Positions 1 to 11,263 of a stretch of DNA of 64,000 nucleotides are shown piece by piece. Position numbers and translations under genes: made by a program. Origin of the DNA: Spisula solida. Lineage: Eukaryota > Mollusca > Bivalvia > Venerida > Mactridae. The stretch's first letter is position 1. Each line of letters begins with the position of its first letter. A model generated the notes under the pieces. The model ran no database searches, was not told the DNA's origin, and worked only from the letters and a program-made list of their open reading frames with translations. Location of the stretch: positions 7,316,001 through 7,380,000 of the forward strand of contig OX365948.1 of assembly GCA_947247005.1 (NCBI GenBank). The letters run 5' to 3'.

Positions 1-258
1 GTTCTACAAGCTGATTTGAACAGTCTAAGGTGAGATGTTCTACAACTTGATTTGAACAATCTAAGGTGAGATGGTCTACAAGCTGACTTGAACAATCTAA
101 GGTGAGATGGTCTACAAGCTGATTTGAACAATCTAAGGTGAGATGTTCTACAAGCTGATTTGAACAGTCTAAGGTGAGATGTTCTATAAGCTGATTTGAA
201 CAATCTAAGGTGAGATGGTCTACAAGCTGACTTGAACAGTCTAAGGTGAGATGGTCTA
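1..258. repeat. 36-bp tandem array, cut by the window edge
   Basis: About seven copies of a 36-bp unit containing GCTGATTTGAACAATCTA and GGTGAGATG. Copies differ mainly at TTCTACAAG/GGTCTACAAG and GATTTG/GACTTG. The array continues left of the window. Its core word GCTGATTTGAACAGTCTA is shared with the 52-bp array at 1.13-3.0 kb, so the two probably derive from one ancestor. Confidence 0.9.
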
Positions 259-472
259 GGGACTGATTTGTAAAGCTCAGTTAAAATGCTCTAAGAGCTG
301 ATTTGTAGAGCTTGGGATCGTCAGTTTAGTGCCGATCTGATCCACGAGTCGGGATGAGCTATTCACAGACCAAACCACAAATCAGCTCTTACAAAATTCA
401 TGAAGACAAAGACTGTCATAGAGGCTTTTTAATAACATCACATACTTCAACAAGACTGCGTTCAATAAACGC

Positions 473-757
473 TTATGCCCCCTGTGGAAGCCTTGTCCAT
501 AAATAAGTCTAAGTCCAAAATTAGGTCAAGGTGAAGGTCAAAATGGGGTCAGGTGATACAGGTGTGTGGAGAGTGTTCATATACAACATCCATGCAAGTT
601 TGGAAGCTTTGTAGCAAGCCATAATGATGCTAGAAGAAACGGTCAATTTGGGTTAACCAGGACGGACGAACGGACGGACGGACGAACGGACGAACGGACG
701 AACGGACGGACAGGTGAATCACTATATGCCTCCCGATCTATCGATACGGGGGCATAA
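473..757. mobile_element. Dispersed repeat with TTATGCCCCC ends and a (GACG)n tract
   Basis: The ten bases TTATGCCCCC (473-482) return inverted at 748-757. The 3' end forms a hairpin (725-756): TATGCC-rich arm, loop with ATCTATCGATA, then CGGGGGCATA. Inside are GGTCAAGGTGAAGGTC-like words and a GACG/AACG microsatellite (about 660-712). There is no coding content. The pattern is familiar from bivalve dispersed repeats. The class is unclear: short inverted ends suggest a MITE, while the terminal hairpin would also suit a Helitron-like element. Confidence 0.6.
660..712. repeat. GACG/AACG tetranucleotide microsatellite
   Basis: A run of GGAC/GAAC-phased tetranucleotides (GACGGACGAACG pattern) inside the dispersed repeat at 473-757. 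Confidence 0.9.
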
Positions 758-1129
758 AAACACTAATGTACATACAAAGACATGGGTGCATGAACACATT
801 AAAAACAAATAAACTGTTATCAAATAGCAACATAAGCAAGTTTAAGAACACCAACTAACAATGTCTTCTCACACTACTGACTTAAAGTGAGTTAATGATT
901 CATTTAGACATAAAGTGTAAGTACTTTTACACCTTCAATGTGAACTTGGCTGGCGGATTTCGGTACGTTGAATCAGCCAATGCAGAGGGTTTGTCGTACG
1001 ATGACATTTTTGTCCTAATCAATGAAGTTTATTCCTAAATATAAGTTATTAATTCAATTATGAATACATGTTTTATTTTGATTAGTAACTTTAATGAACG
1101 AGATTTTATCCGATCATAATTTTTTCGAT

Positions 1130-3003
1130 TTGATTTGATCAGTCTAATTGAAAAGCTCTAGTAGCTGATTCTAGAGCTGATTTGAACAGTCTAGTTGAAA
1201 TGCACTAGCTAGGAGCTGATTTGAACAGTTGATTTGAACAGTCTTGTTGAAATGCACTAGCTAGGAGCTGATTTGAACAGTTGATTTGAACAGTCTAGTT
1301 GAAATGCACTAGCTAGGAGCTGATGTGAACAGTTGATTTGAACAGTCTTGTTGAAATGCACTAGCTAGGAGCTGATTTGAACAGTTGATTTGAACAGTCT
1401 TGTGGAAATGCACTAGCTAGGAGCTGATTTGAACAGTTGATTTGAACAGTCTAGTTGAAATGCACTAGCTAGGAGCTAATTTGAACAGTTGATTTGAACA
1501 GTCTTGTTGAAATGCACTAGCTGGGAGCTGATTTAAACAGTCCATTTAAACAGTCTTGTTGAAATGCATTAGCTGGGAGCTGATTTAAACAGTCCATTTG
1601 AACAGTCTTGTTGAAAACGCACTAGCTGGGAGCTGATTAGAACAGTCCATTTGAACATTCTTGTTGAGATGCACTAGCTGGGAGCTGATTTGAACAGTCC
1701 ATTTGAACAGTCTTGTTGAAATGCACTTAGCTAGGAGCTGATTTGAACAGTTGATTTGAACAGTCTTGTTGAAATGCACTTGCTGGGAGCTGATTTGAAC
1801 AGTTGATTTGAACAGTCTAGTTAATATGCACTAGCTGGGAGCTGATTTGAACAGTCGATTTGAACAGTCTTGTTGAAATGCACTAGCTGGGAGCTGATTT
1901 GAACAGTCCATTTGAACAGTCTTGTTGAAATACACTAGCTTGGAGCTGATTTGAACAGTCCATTTGAACAGTCTTGTTGAAATGCACTAGCTGGGAGCTG
2001 ATTTGAACAGTCCATTTGAACAGTCTTGTTGAAATGCACTAGCTAGGAGCTGATTTAAACAGTCCATTTGAACAGTCTTGTTGAAATGCACTTAGCTAGG
2101 AGCTGATTTGAACAGTTGATTTGAACAGTCTTGTTGAAATGCACTTGCTGGGAGCTGATTTGAACAGTTGATTTGAACAGTCTAGTTGATATGCACTAGC
2201 TGGGAGCTGATTTGAACAGTCGATTTGAACAGTCTTGTTGAAATGCACTAGCTGGGAGCTGATTTAAACAGTCCATTTGAACAGTCCTGTTGAAATGCAT
2301 TAGCTGGGAGCTGATTTAAACAGTCCATTTGAACAGTCTTGTTGAAATGCACTAGCTAGGAGCTGATTTGAACAGTCCATTTGAACAGTCTTGTTGAAAT
2401 GCACTAGCTTGGAGCTGATTTGAACAGTCCATTTGAACAGTCTTGTTGAAATGCACTAGCTGGGAGCTGTTTTGAACAGTCCATTTGAACAGTCTTATTG
2501 AAATGCACTAGCTGGAAGCTGATTTGAACAGTCCATTCAAACAGTCTTGTTGAAATGCACTAGCTATGAGCTGATTTGAACAGTCCATTTGAACAGTCTT
2601 GTTGAAATGCACTTGCTGGGAGCTGATTTGAACAGTCCATTTGAACAGTCTAGTTGAAATGCACTAGCTGGGAGCTGATTTGAACAGTCGATTTGAACAG
2701 TCTAGTTAAAATGCACTAGCTAGGAGCTGATTAGAACAGTCGATTTGAACAGTCTAGTTAAAATGCACTAGCTAGGAGCTGATGTGAACAGTCAAGTTGA
2801 AATGCACTTGCTAGGAGCTGATTTGAACAGTCGATTTGAACAGTCCAGTTGAAATGCACTAGCTAGGAGCTGATTTGAACAGTCAATTTGAGCAGTCTTG
2901 TTGAAATGCACAAGCTAGGAGCTGATTTGAACAGTCGATTCGAACAGTCTAGTTGAAATGCTTTAGGTGCTTATTTGAACAGTCCAGTTGAAATGCTCTA
3001 CTG
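1130..3003. repeat. 52-bp satellite-like array with higher-order structure (about 36 copies)
   Basis: The unit is about 52 bp, built on GAGCTGATTTGAACAGTC, a second TTTGAACAGTCTTGTTG and AAATGCACTAGCTGG. The word TTTGAACAGTC occurs twice per unit. Variants at CCATTT/GATTTG and CTAGCTAGG/CTTGCTGGG recur in order with an offset of 365 bases (for example 1726 to 2091 and 1781 to 2146), about seven units. A block of seven units has therefore been duplicated. The last copies (2790-3003) are degenerate. It holds no credible ORF. Confidence 0.92.
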
Positions 3004-5190
3004 TTAAGCAAGGACAAAGGGAGGTAATTTAAAGCAATAATAAAAATTTAGTAAGGGAAGTAAATCTTGCAGTCATAATTGATAGATCTACATGAATTAT
3101 GTCCCTCTAAATAATCTTGCCATTTTCTACATATTCAAGTTGTACTAACGATCGACTTCTATCACAAATCTAAACCAGACATATTTCTCTTGATCAATAA
3201 TGTCAGTATATGTTTTTAGACATGATAATATGTATAATGTTTATAGGATCCATCATGAGTTGTCTTTGGAAATCAACATTTCTTAAACGAGAACGGAAGA
3301 TCACAGTATTTATGTGATAAAACATCTTCTGCCTACTGTCTGTTGGTTTATAATATTGTTTGCTATAAGCATATGTATTTTTGTTTTACGCAATAAATAT
3401 TTGGATATAGTATAATCATATGCCAAATACAACTTCATGAACAGTAAAAATTTAAAGTTTTCTGAAGAAATGCACCAATCGAACTTGCTTGGCAGACTTA
3501 AGCTTTGGTTAGAACATGTCAAAACATTTAATTATTGCGGTACTTGATTTGATCCAAAGAAATTACAGTGTGCTTCATAATCAACAAAACAAATTCTCTG
3601 TAATTGAATATACTAGTAATTAAATGATGAATTAAAAGCTATTAGATCTATATTCAAAGCCTAATTAATTTTGTGAGTTGCCAAATGCCTTCTGCTTGTG
3701 ACTGTAATATAATAAAGACTTCAACTCAACAAAAACACACCATATAAAAGTTTAATATGACAATTATATGACTCAATTGTGAAGAACAATCATGTTAATA
3801 TATTTGATCAGGTCTGTAATTTCCTATACAAGTATATACAGTTATTTAATAGGTTTCATATAAGACATCGGCATGTCATATATTTTTTTTTATGTTCTTA
3901 TAACTTATAAGATGGTTTTAACTCACTTTGTATAAGGACAATAAATAAAATTTACAATGTCCATATAAATATTGTTTAGTCAGGCCAAAATGAATTCCTA
4001 GGTTAACATCCCAACCAGTTCCCTATCTTTCATGCCCCACTGACCTTATTTATCTTGCTTCGACCCCTTATTCCATAAAGTAATTATATATACACCCTTC
4101 ACTATTCTGATAAGAGATGTGCAGTTTTTTGGGACAACATTAAGATCATGCGTGACTGATCTCCCTTGGTAAGGGGTTTTGATACATTTAATACTATAAT
4201 TGGATTACCTCCCCTCCAAATTAATTGGTGATGGGCACCAAAGGACAGTGGTGTGATTTTATGAATATATGGAGTAAATAATTAATAACTATTAGTCTAT
4301 TATTCTCCATAGCTTATTATAATGCCATATCACATAAGGGTGTGTTCTTAAGTTTCAAAAAAATTCTTAAGATTTGATAAAAAAATAATGTTACAGTATT
4401 TTTTTCTAACTTCATAATATAAAGGAGATTTCATAAAATTTCACTGATACCAGATTATAATATAAAATGAAGTTTATTTCAGAAGAAAGAACAAATCAAC
4501 CCTTCCCTTTTTCAAGAAAATGTTTGTTGGTACCCTGGAGTAGATCATAAGTTTTTGAAAACAAAATAAAATCACCCTTTCCATTTATGAGAAAAATTGT
4601 GATGATAATCAAGCCATCAATTTATTATTGCCTTAGGTTTTTATTCATATTGTTCATTATTCATATTGCATTATAGACAGTGTACAATTTACAATACTCT
4701 CATAAAATATTATTTAGTTTAAACGACTCTATCAATATTACTGTTCAATAAACATACAGTAGACACAAATAAACGGTTTAACCATATATTTATTAACAGG
4801 AAAGTGCAAATGGAAAACTCACGCTGTACGTATATATACATTAAATATACGCTTGCATTCATCGTCACATATAATCCTTTATCAATTCTATATCAGGCAG
4901 AAAAGCTATGCAAATAAAACTGTTCAAAAGTGTTTAAACAAGGCATGTTTTAAATCTTAAACCACTATATTGGGTACCAAAACCATTGAATTTAGACCTT
5001 AGGAATGAAATATGGCAAGAAACGTGGAATATTTTTATTGAATACTGAAGTATTATCTACCAATGTTTAACAGCAGAATACTCACAGTTGAAGTCAACAA
5101 GCAACCGATTGATTCTACGAGAGACTCTTTAACATGATTTATATGTATATACCAAAAACATGTAGATTAAATATTGAATTGGAATCAACA
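3004..5190. other. No gene seen; AT-rich single-copy-like sequence
   Basis: No open frame with domain-like content and no RNA gene were recognised. At about 3709 the words AATAAAGACTTCAACTCAAC resemble the tail of a retroposed element, but nothing upstream supports that. Confidence 0.5.
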
Positions 5191-6210
5191 TACGTATGGT
5201 GTTCCAGAAGTAATAGGACTTTTTTAATAGCAGCGCGGTTAATGAGAAATTTAGAAAACTAATTTGCTGTAAATAAAATTTCATCTATCACTGACTAACA
5301 CGCGAAATATATAAGCAATTGGATTAACAATAAAAAATCTATTAAACATTAAATATACCATTTACCATGGAGGCGGGTCGCGCCGTGACGTTATGATGAC
5401 GTCGCCTTTGAAACACATTATTTTAACCAAAAGACATCCTTAGTAATTTTTATATATTGTCACCCTGACTTTCAAAACGAATCTGACGTTACTGTCAACA
5501 TTGTTTATATTTGTCTCTGTACCAATGTTCCCAAAAAATGAGTTACAGTGATGTAAGAAATTGCTCTAACCTTGAAGCGTCTATCAGTGTACGAACAGTG
5601 TCTATCAACGTAAAACTACTTTTTCTGTGACTTGACCTGTGTTCACTTGTTAGTTCATTCCTTCGCTATATGTGAACAGTTTGTGCCAATAGAACACAAG
5701 TAGATGCTGAGGATGCTATTACATTTTGCTTATTTAATTATTTTAATGGTTTGCATTGTTGCTTTTTCCAATTTATAACATAATTAAGCAATCGCGCGGT
5801 TTCTAGTTTTTGACGTTGACGTCATTTCGTCCATGATGCGCTTGAATAAATACACTTGTTTACTCAGTCATGATCATATACAAACAGCGATTTCTTCGTA
5901 AATTGGCATGCACACGTCAGTGACATCAAGGCAATGCCACATAATTTGCCAATATTATTTATTCAGTGGTTACTGAGATATGTACATGTTTAGTAAGGTT
6001 AATAATAAAAATTTACAGTGTGACCCGCCAATACGTTTCATGGTTTCTATGACAACACATTGTATAAGCACCACCACCAACAACAAAAATATGTTGTTAT
6101 CAGTATATAGAGAATGAAATTCTACGCATATGAGATAAATTTCATTAAAATGTAAGTGTTGAGTAAGAAGTTATGAGAAAAGTCCTATTATTTCTGGAAC
6201 ACCCCTCGTA
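5191..6210. mobile_element. Mariner-like TIR element without transposase (1020 bp)
   Basis: Terminal inverted repeats of about 33 bp: the left end begins TACGTATGGTGTTCCAGAAG, and the right end read inverted begins TACGAGGGGTGTTCCAGAAA. Both continue into TAATAGGACTTTT. Each end starts with TA, the target duplicated by Tc1/mariner elements, and the GGTGTTCCAGAA..TAATAGGACTTTT end resembles mariner TIRs I know. No transposase frame was found, so this looks non-autonomous or heavily decayed. It includes a CRE-like TGACGTCGCC-type segment near 5397 and AT-rich filler. Confidence 0.75.
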
Positions 6211-6311
6211 TATATCTTAATTTCGTCATTTCTTAAATTCCTGGATCTAAATCTAAGAGTAGCTAGTCCATGCAGATAATAATGTTATTCAATAGTACAA
6301 ATTTAGTAATT

Positions 6312-8808
6312 TAAGAGGGCCCAAAGGCTCTAGCTCGCTCACCTGTCGTAGTAGTTCATGCAGACACCTTAATGGTAATCAAGTAAATGCAGCATTTATT
6401 GCATGTACAAGGCTTCATATTGTCTTATAAAGTGACTTTGTATAATTTACATCACGTAATCCAATATTGATGCTTTGTCAAGGATTTGACCTGATGACCT
6501 AGATTTTGACCCCACATGACCCAATATCAAATATCAAAAGATTTTGTTGAGAACCCCTGTGAAATGAACAGTTACAGTTCATGAATTTTTCATGAAATAT
6601 CTATGAATAGTTCATTTCCATATATCATGAAAAATTCATAAAAATCCTTGAACTCTTAATGAGACTTTTCTTGAAATGACCATGACATATCAATTCATGA
6701 ACTGGACATGGTTCATGAACTGGACATGAGTCATACCATCAAGGATTTTTCAAGAACTACTCATGCACAGACGTTCTTCAATAAATCATGAACTGTTGAA
6801 GGACAAACTGATTTTATGTACAGTTCATGAAAATAAATGTTTATGAACAATTCATGAACTTTTTGCTATACAGCTCTATTGTCTCATTTAGACTTCATGT
6901 TTTGGACATGAACTGTTCATGATTACAAATTTCATGAACATTTCAAGGACAAACTGATTTTATGTACAGTTCAAGAAAATAAATGTATTCATGTAAACTA
7001 AGTGTATCAAAGTGCATTAAATGAAGCTCTATTGTGTGTATGAAGACACAGTCCAACAAACATGTGTTTTAAGTATATTAAAATAGTAAATCTATTATGG
7101 GTACAATGATTGTCTCATGATATTTCAAAACAAGAAGAAGACTCATTTGCATGTATGTTCATGTTCACAAAAGTTGCAAATTGGGAACATAGCTGAAGGA
7201 TGATGTACGTGCCAGATCAGATGAAACCTACTGGAACATAGTATTTTTATCATTACAATTGTTTGCTTCAATCAGATTAATTGTATAGCTACCTTTTGTA
7301 CATTTTGCAGCATGATTGTCTGTTCACATTATTATCATTAACACTTTTTTTAGGTTTGTTTATATTTTATATGGTATAATTATCTCATTTTCATTTTTAC
7401 ATACATTAGTTCAATGGCTTTTCAAAGACTACACTAACAGAGTTTAAAACTACCTACTATTCAATTTATAAAAGTAAGTAATTAATAAAGATTACATTTA
7501 TCTCAGACAATATACAGTAACCTCATATAATATAAATAAATAAACAAACAAACAAAAACAAAAAAAATCTTGAACACTTCATGAACACTTTATGAATACT
7601 TATTCTTTAAACCTCATGCTAAGCGTACCCCACCCACTTGCTAATTTGTTTTCCTACATTTTTAGTTTGAACAACTATTCTTAAAATTAAATATTAGTCA
7701 CACACGATACTTTTAAACTTGACATGCTAAACTCTGCAACTTACCTTTTATAAGATCACTTATTAAGATAAAAACACCCATTAAAATTTGTCAAACATCA
7801 GCACATGTCATTGCTGGCAGCCATTTTGAAAATCTGTGATGTCGTCAACATGTGACAGGAAGTCATGTTTCATGAATACTTTAAGAACTTTTCATGAATT
7901 AATTGATGAACAGCTCAGTAATGGTTTAAGAACAGTCTAGAAATAATTGTTCATGAAATGTTCATAAGGTACTTTTTATGGCTGGATCAAGAACTCTTTA
8001 AGTGTTCATCAAAAAATTCATGAACACATTTTAAGAACATTTCATGTCCAAAAGTTCATGAACCAGGTACAAGAACTTATCAAGACCTGTTCATGGACAG
8101 TTCTTGATTGGAGTCAAGTGTTCATGAAATCATGAACTACATTTCGCCGGGGAAGATCATAGTGACCGAGTTTCATAAAGATTAGGTCAAAATTGTGACC
8201 TCTAGTGACTATGTAAGGTTTTTCTATGATTCGACCTAGTGACCTAGTTTTTGACCCAAGACGAGCCAATATCAAACTACGAAAGGTTTTTCTATGATTA
8301 GACCTTGTGACTTAATTTTTGATCACATATGATGACCCATATTGTACTTGACTTAGATTTTGTTGGGATGATCATTGTGACAGAGTTTCATAAAGATTAG
8401 GTCAAAATTGTGACTTCTAGTGACTACTCTAGGTTTTTCTATGATTTGACGTTGTTTTTGACCCCGAATGACCCAATATCGAAAGTGACCTAGATTTTGT
8501 TGAGATGATTATTGTGACCACGTTTCATAACAATTATGTCAAAACTGTTAACTCTTGTGACTACGAAAGGTTTTTCTATGATTTGACCTTGTGACCTAGC
8601 TTTTGACCCCAGATGACCCAATTTTGAACATGACCAAGATTTGGTTGAGATGATCATTGTGACCAAGTTTCATAATGATTAGGCCAAAACTGTGACCTCT
8701 AGTGCCTACGCAAGCAAATTTCGGATGGACGACAGAAGACGGAAGGACGACAGACAAAGAGTGATCACAAAAGCTCACTATGTCACTTTGTGATAGGTGA
8801 GCTAAAAA
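6312..8808 (+). mobile_element. Bivalve-type dispersed repeat, interrupted by a nested element
   Basis: Opens with AAGAGGGCCCAAAGGC and GCTCACCTGTC and closes with GATAGGTGAGCTAAAAA, so the ends are inverted copies (GCTCACCT/AGGTGAGC). The body repeats the phrases GACCTAGTTTTTGACCC, AGATTTTGTTGAGATGATCA and GTTTCATAAAGATTAGG several times, making it an internally repeated element. Removing the insertion at 6554-8152 leaves about 900 bp. Related copies lie at 14991-16729 (ends only clearly related), 30176-30600 and 55083-55165. No protein is encoded, and the type is probably non-autonomous. Confidence 0.75.
6554..8152. mobile_element. Nested 1.6-kb element rich in TTCATGAA palindromes
   Basis: Ends are inverted: left CCCCTGTGAAATG, right (read inverted) CCCCGGCGAAATG, and both run on into a GTTCATGA word. 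The host repeat is interrupted inside its GTTGAG-ATGATCAT phrase. Restoring it gives GTTGAGAAGATCAT, which implies a 2-bp AA duplication. The two flanking thirds (6575-6970 and 7570-8140) are filled with TTCATGAA/GTTCATGAAC and its one-base variants in both orientations. The middle (about 7000-7560) is ordinary AT-rich sequence. No transposase was found. Confidence 0.65.
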
Positions 8809-10139
8809 TAAAAGTTTAATGTTTATCATTTCTTATAGAATAGGGGTCAGCTAAATTAGTCACATATTGGTCTAAATATTTCTCATAATAACAGGCAAGT
8901 ATATAGATCGTCGATTGGATGGGATACATAAAATTATTCTTTGTCGAATCAGCTTATTTGATCACCTGTGTCTTATGTTTTGATAGCACTGGCTACGGGA
9001 TTCCATTTTATATGAGGGGGTGTGTTGCAATCCTTGTCATTATATCAATGAAGAGAGATTTTGATTAATCGTCTGCTGTGATATTTTATTGATGAGAAAC
9101 CTTGAACTTCCTATCCTTCAAATGCTAGGTACCAGGCGTGAAATATGCACACAGTTACCATTATAAGACACATGCATGGTACCCATTAGCATATTTAACT
9201 AGCTGATGGCCCACCAACCGGTTCTATAGGAATGGAATCCTTCTCCCAGGGATTAAAACCTCTGAGTCATAAAAGATGTTCAGCAAATGTAAATGGTAAT
9301 GACATTTTTATGAATGTTTTTAACATATTTTTGGTGGTTAAGAAAGACACTACACTTACCACATCCTCTAGATCAACGTCTGCAGGTTCTGAAAATAGAC
9401 AAACAATGTTATAAGCATCAAGTTTTAAACTACTGTAACTAATGAGGAGTGTTGTGTTATCAGCTGACATTAAATTTGTAAATTATAGGGAGCTTATTAG
9501 CATGTCCAGGTTTTTGAACAAGTCCCATAACTTTAAGGTTCTAGCTTGAGCAAAACCCATAGGTACATAGTGATGCACATAGTGTTGAATATAAATGAAG
9601 AAATTAAAATACACCTAATTCAACAGTCAAAAAAACCTACACTTCATTGGAAATTTAACTTAATGAAGTTTCTCAACTTAAAAAAAAATCAAATAAATCG
9701 CCTGATCAACATGTTTTTCTCCAGTCCTCGAGACAGTGTGGACATACCACATGGTATGTGACCTAATTCATGGCGGTGAATGCAAGTAGAAATCTGCCAA
9801 CAAAAAGTTAAAAACACCTGTAAGAAAGCAGAAACCACTTATTATAACAAATTAGCAGCAAAAGCAGTTTACGTTCGCAAAAAAGTACTGCCATTTGACC
9901 TTACGCATAAAGGCAAGTGGTCTAGATATAGCTTGGACATGAGCCCTATAGTGAAGCTGTTTGCCATACGGGTAGATGATGATTATTAGTGTATGCAGAT
10001 CCAATTATCCTTTACTATTTGACATTTGAGATGTCATTTGGGGTCAGCATGTAAATCTATCTCTATGAACACACTTGACATTCCTTCTTCACTGTATGCT
10101 AATACAAATGTATACCAAATAAAAGCTCCGCGAGTCGCA
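8809..10139. other. No gene seen; AT-rich sequence
   Basis: Short open frames here (for example 9232-9414 and 9546-9761) have no recognisable domain and are of chance length for this composition. No RNA gene or clear repeat boundary was seen. Confidence 0.45.
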
Positions 10140-11263
10140 TGTGTCGCCTGACGAAATGCACATTTGTCATGGACAACTATCCAGTATTGGGCTACATATC
10201 CGACTCACAAGAGTTCTCTTGTCATCTGAACTAAAAACGACAAAGTTATGCACTGGACAAAACAATGTCTTGATAAAATCAATCAAAAGGGAATCATTCA
10301 AACACTTCACAAGGTAGAGTTATGATTCTTGTGCACTGCACTTCATGTCACAGCATGAAACATGCATGCCAATTTTGGAGTCATTCATACTTATGGTGAC
10401 AAAGTTATGCCATGGACAAGAAATGCTAATAAAATCAATCAAAGGGAATTATTCAAAAATGGCACAAGGTAGAGTTATGGTTCTTGTGTACTGCACTTGG
10501 ACTTTTTGTAAGAAACATGCATACCAAGTTTCAAGTCATTCAACCAAATGGTGACAAAGTTATCCTCCGAACAAGAAATGCCTTAATTAAATCAATCAAA
10601 GGGAAATAATTCAAAAAATTGCAAGGCAAAGTTATGGTTCTTACGCACTTCACTTCGGCTTATTGCAATGAACATGCATACAAAATCTTGAGTCATTTGA
10701 ACTGTAGGTGACGAAGTTATGCTCCAAACAAGAAATGCTCTAATTAAATCAATCAAAGGGAAATAATTCAAAAACGATGCAAGGCAGAGTTATGGTTCTC
10801 GCGCACTGCACTTCGGCTTAATGAAAGAAACATGCATACAAAATCTTGAGTCATTTGAACTGTAGGTGACGAAGTTATGCTCCAAACAAGAAATGCTCTA
10901 ATTAAATCAATCAAAGGGAAATAATTCAAAAACGATGCAAGGCAGAGTTATGGTTCTTGCGCACTGCACTTCGGCTTAATGCAATAAACATGCATACAAA
11001 ATCTTGAGTCATTTGAACTTAAGGTGACAAAGTAATGCTCAAGACAAGAAATGCTCTAATAAAGTCAATCAAAGGGAAATAATTCAAAAACTATGCAAGG
11101 CAGAGTTATGGTTCTTGCGCAATGCACTTCGGTTTAATGCAAGAAACATGCATACCAAATCTTGAGTCATTTGAACTTAAGGTGACAAAGTTATGCTCCG
11201 GACAAGCAAATTCGGACGCCGCCACAAAAGTAACACCTATATGTCGCCTTTTCAGGCGACACA
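10140..11263 (+). mobile_element. Pearl-like element: ~158-bp core repeats between TGTGTCGCCTGA inverted ends
   Basis: TGTGTCGCCTGA at 10140-10151 is inverted perfectly at 11252-11263, and the right end is itself a hairpin (TGTCGCC..GGCGACA, 11242-11261). Between them lie about six copies of a core repeat. The word CATGCATAC recurs at 10361, 10516, 10673, 10831, 10989 and 11147, so the period is 158 bp in the last four intervals and slightly shorter in the older, left copies. The layout of ~160-bp tandem cores with unique flanks resembles the bivalve 'pearl' family and related Helitron-like elements. No coding region was found. Confidence 0.75.

Noticed and set aside
1130..3003. CRISPR-like array
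   Set aside because: Direct tandem units without unique spacers in a eukaryotic context; it is a satellite-type array.
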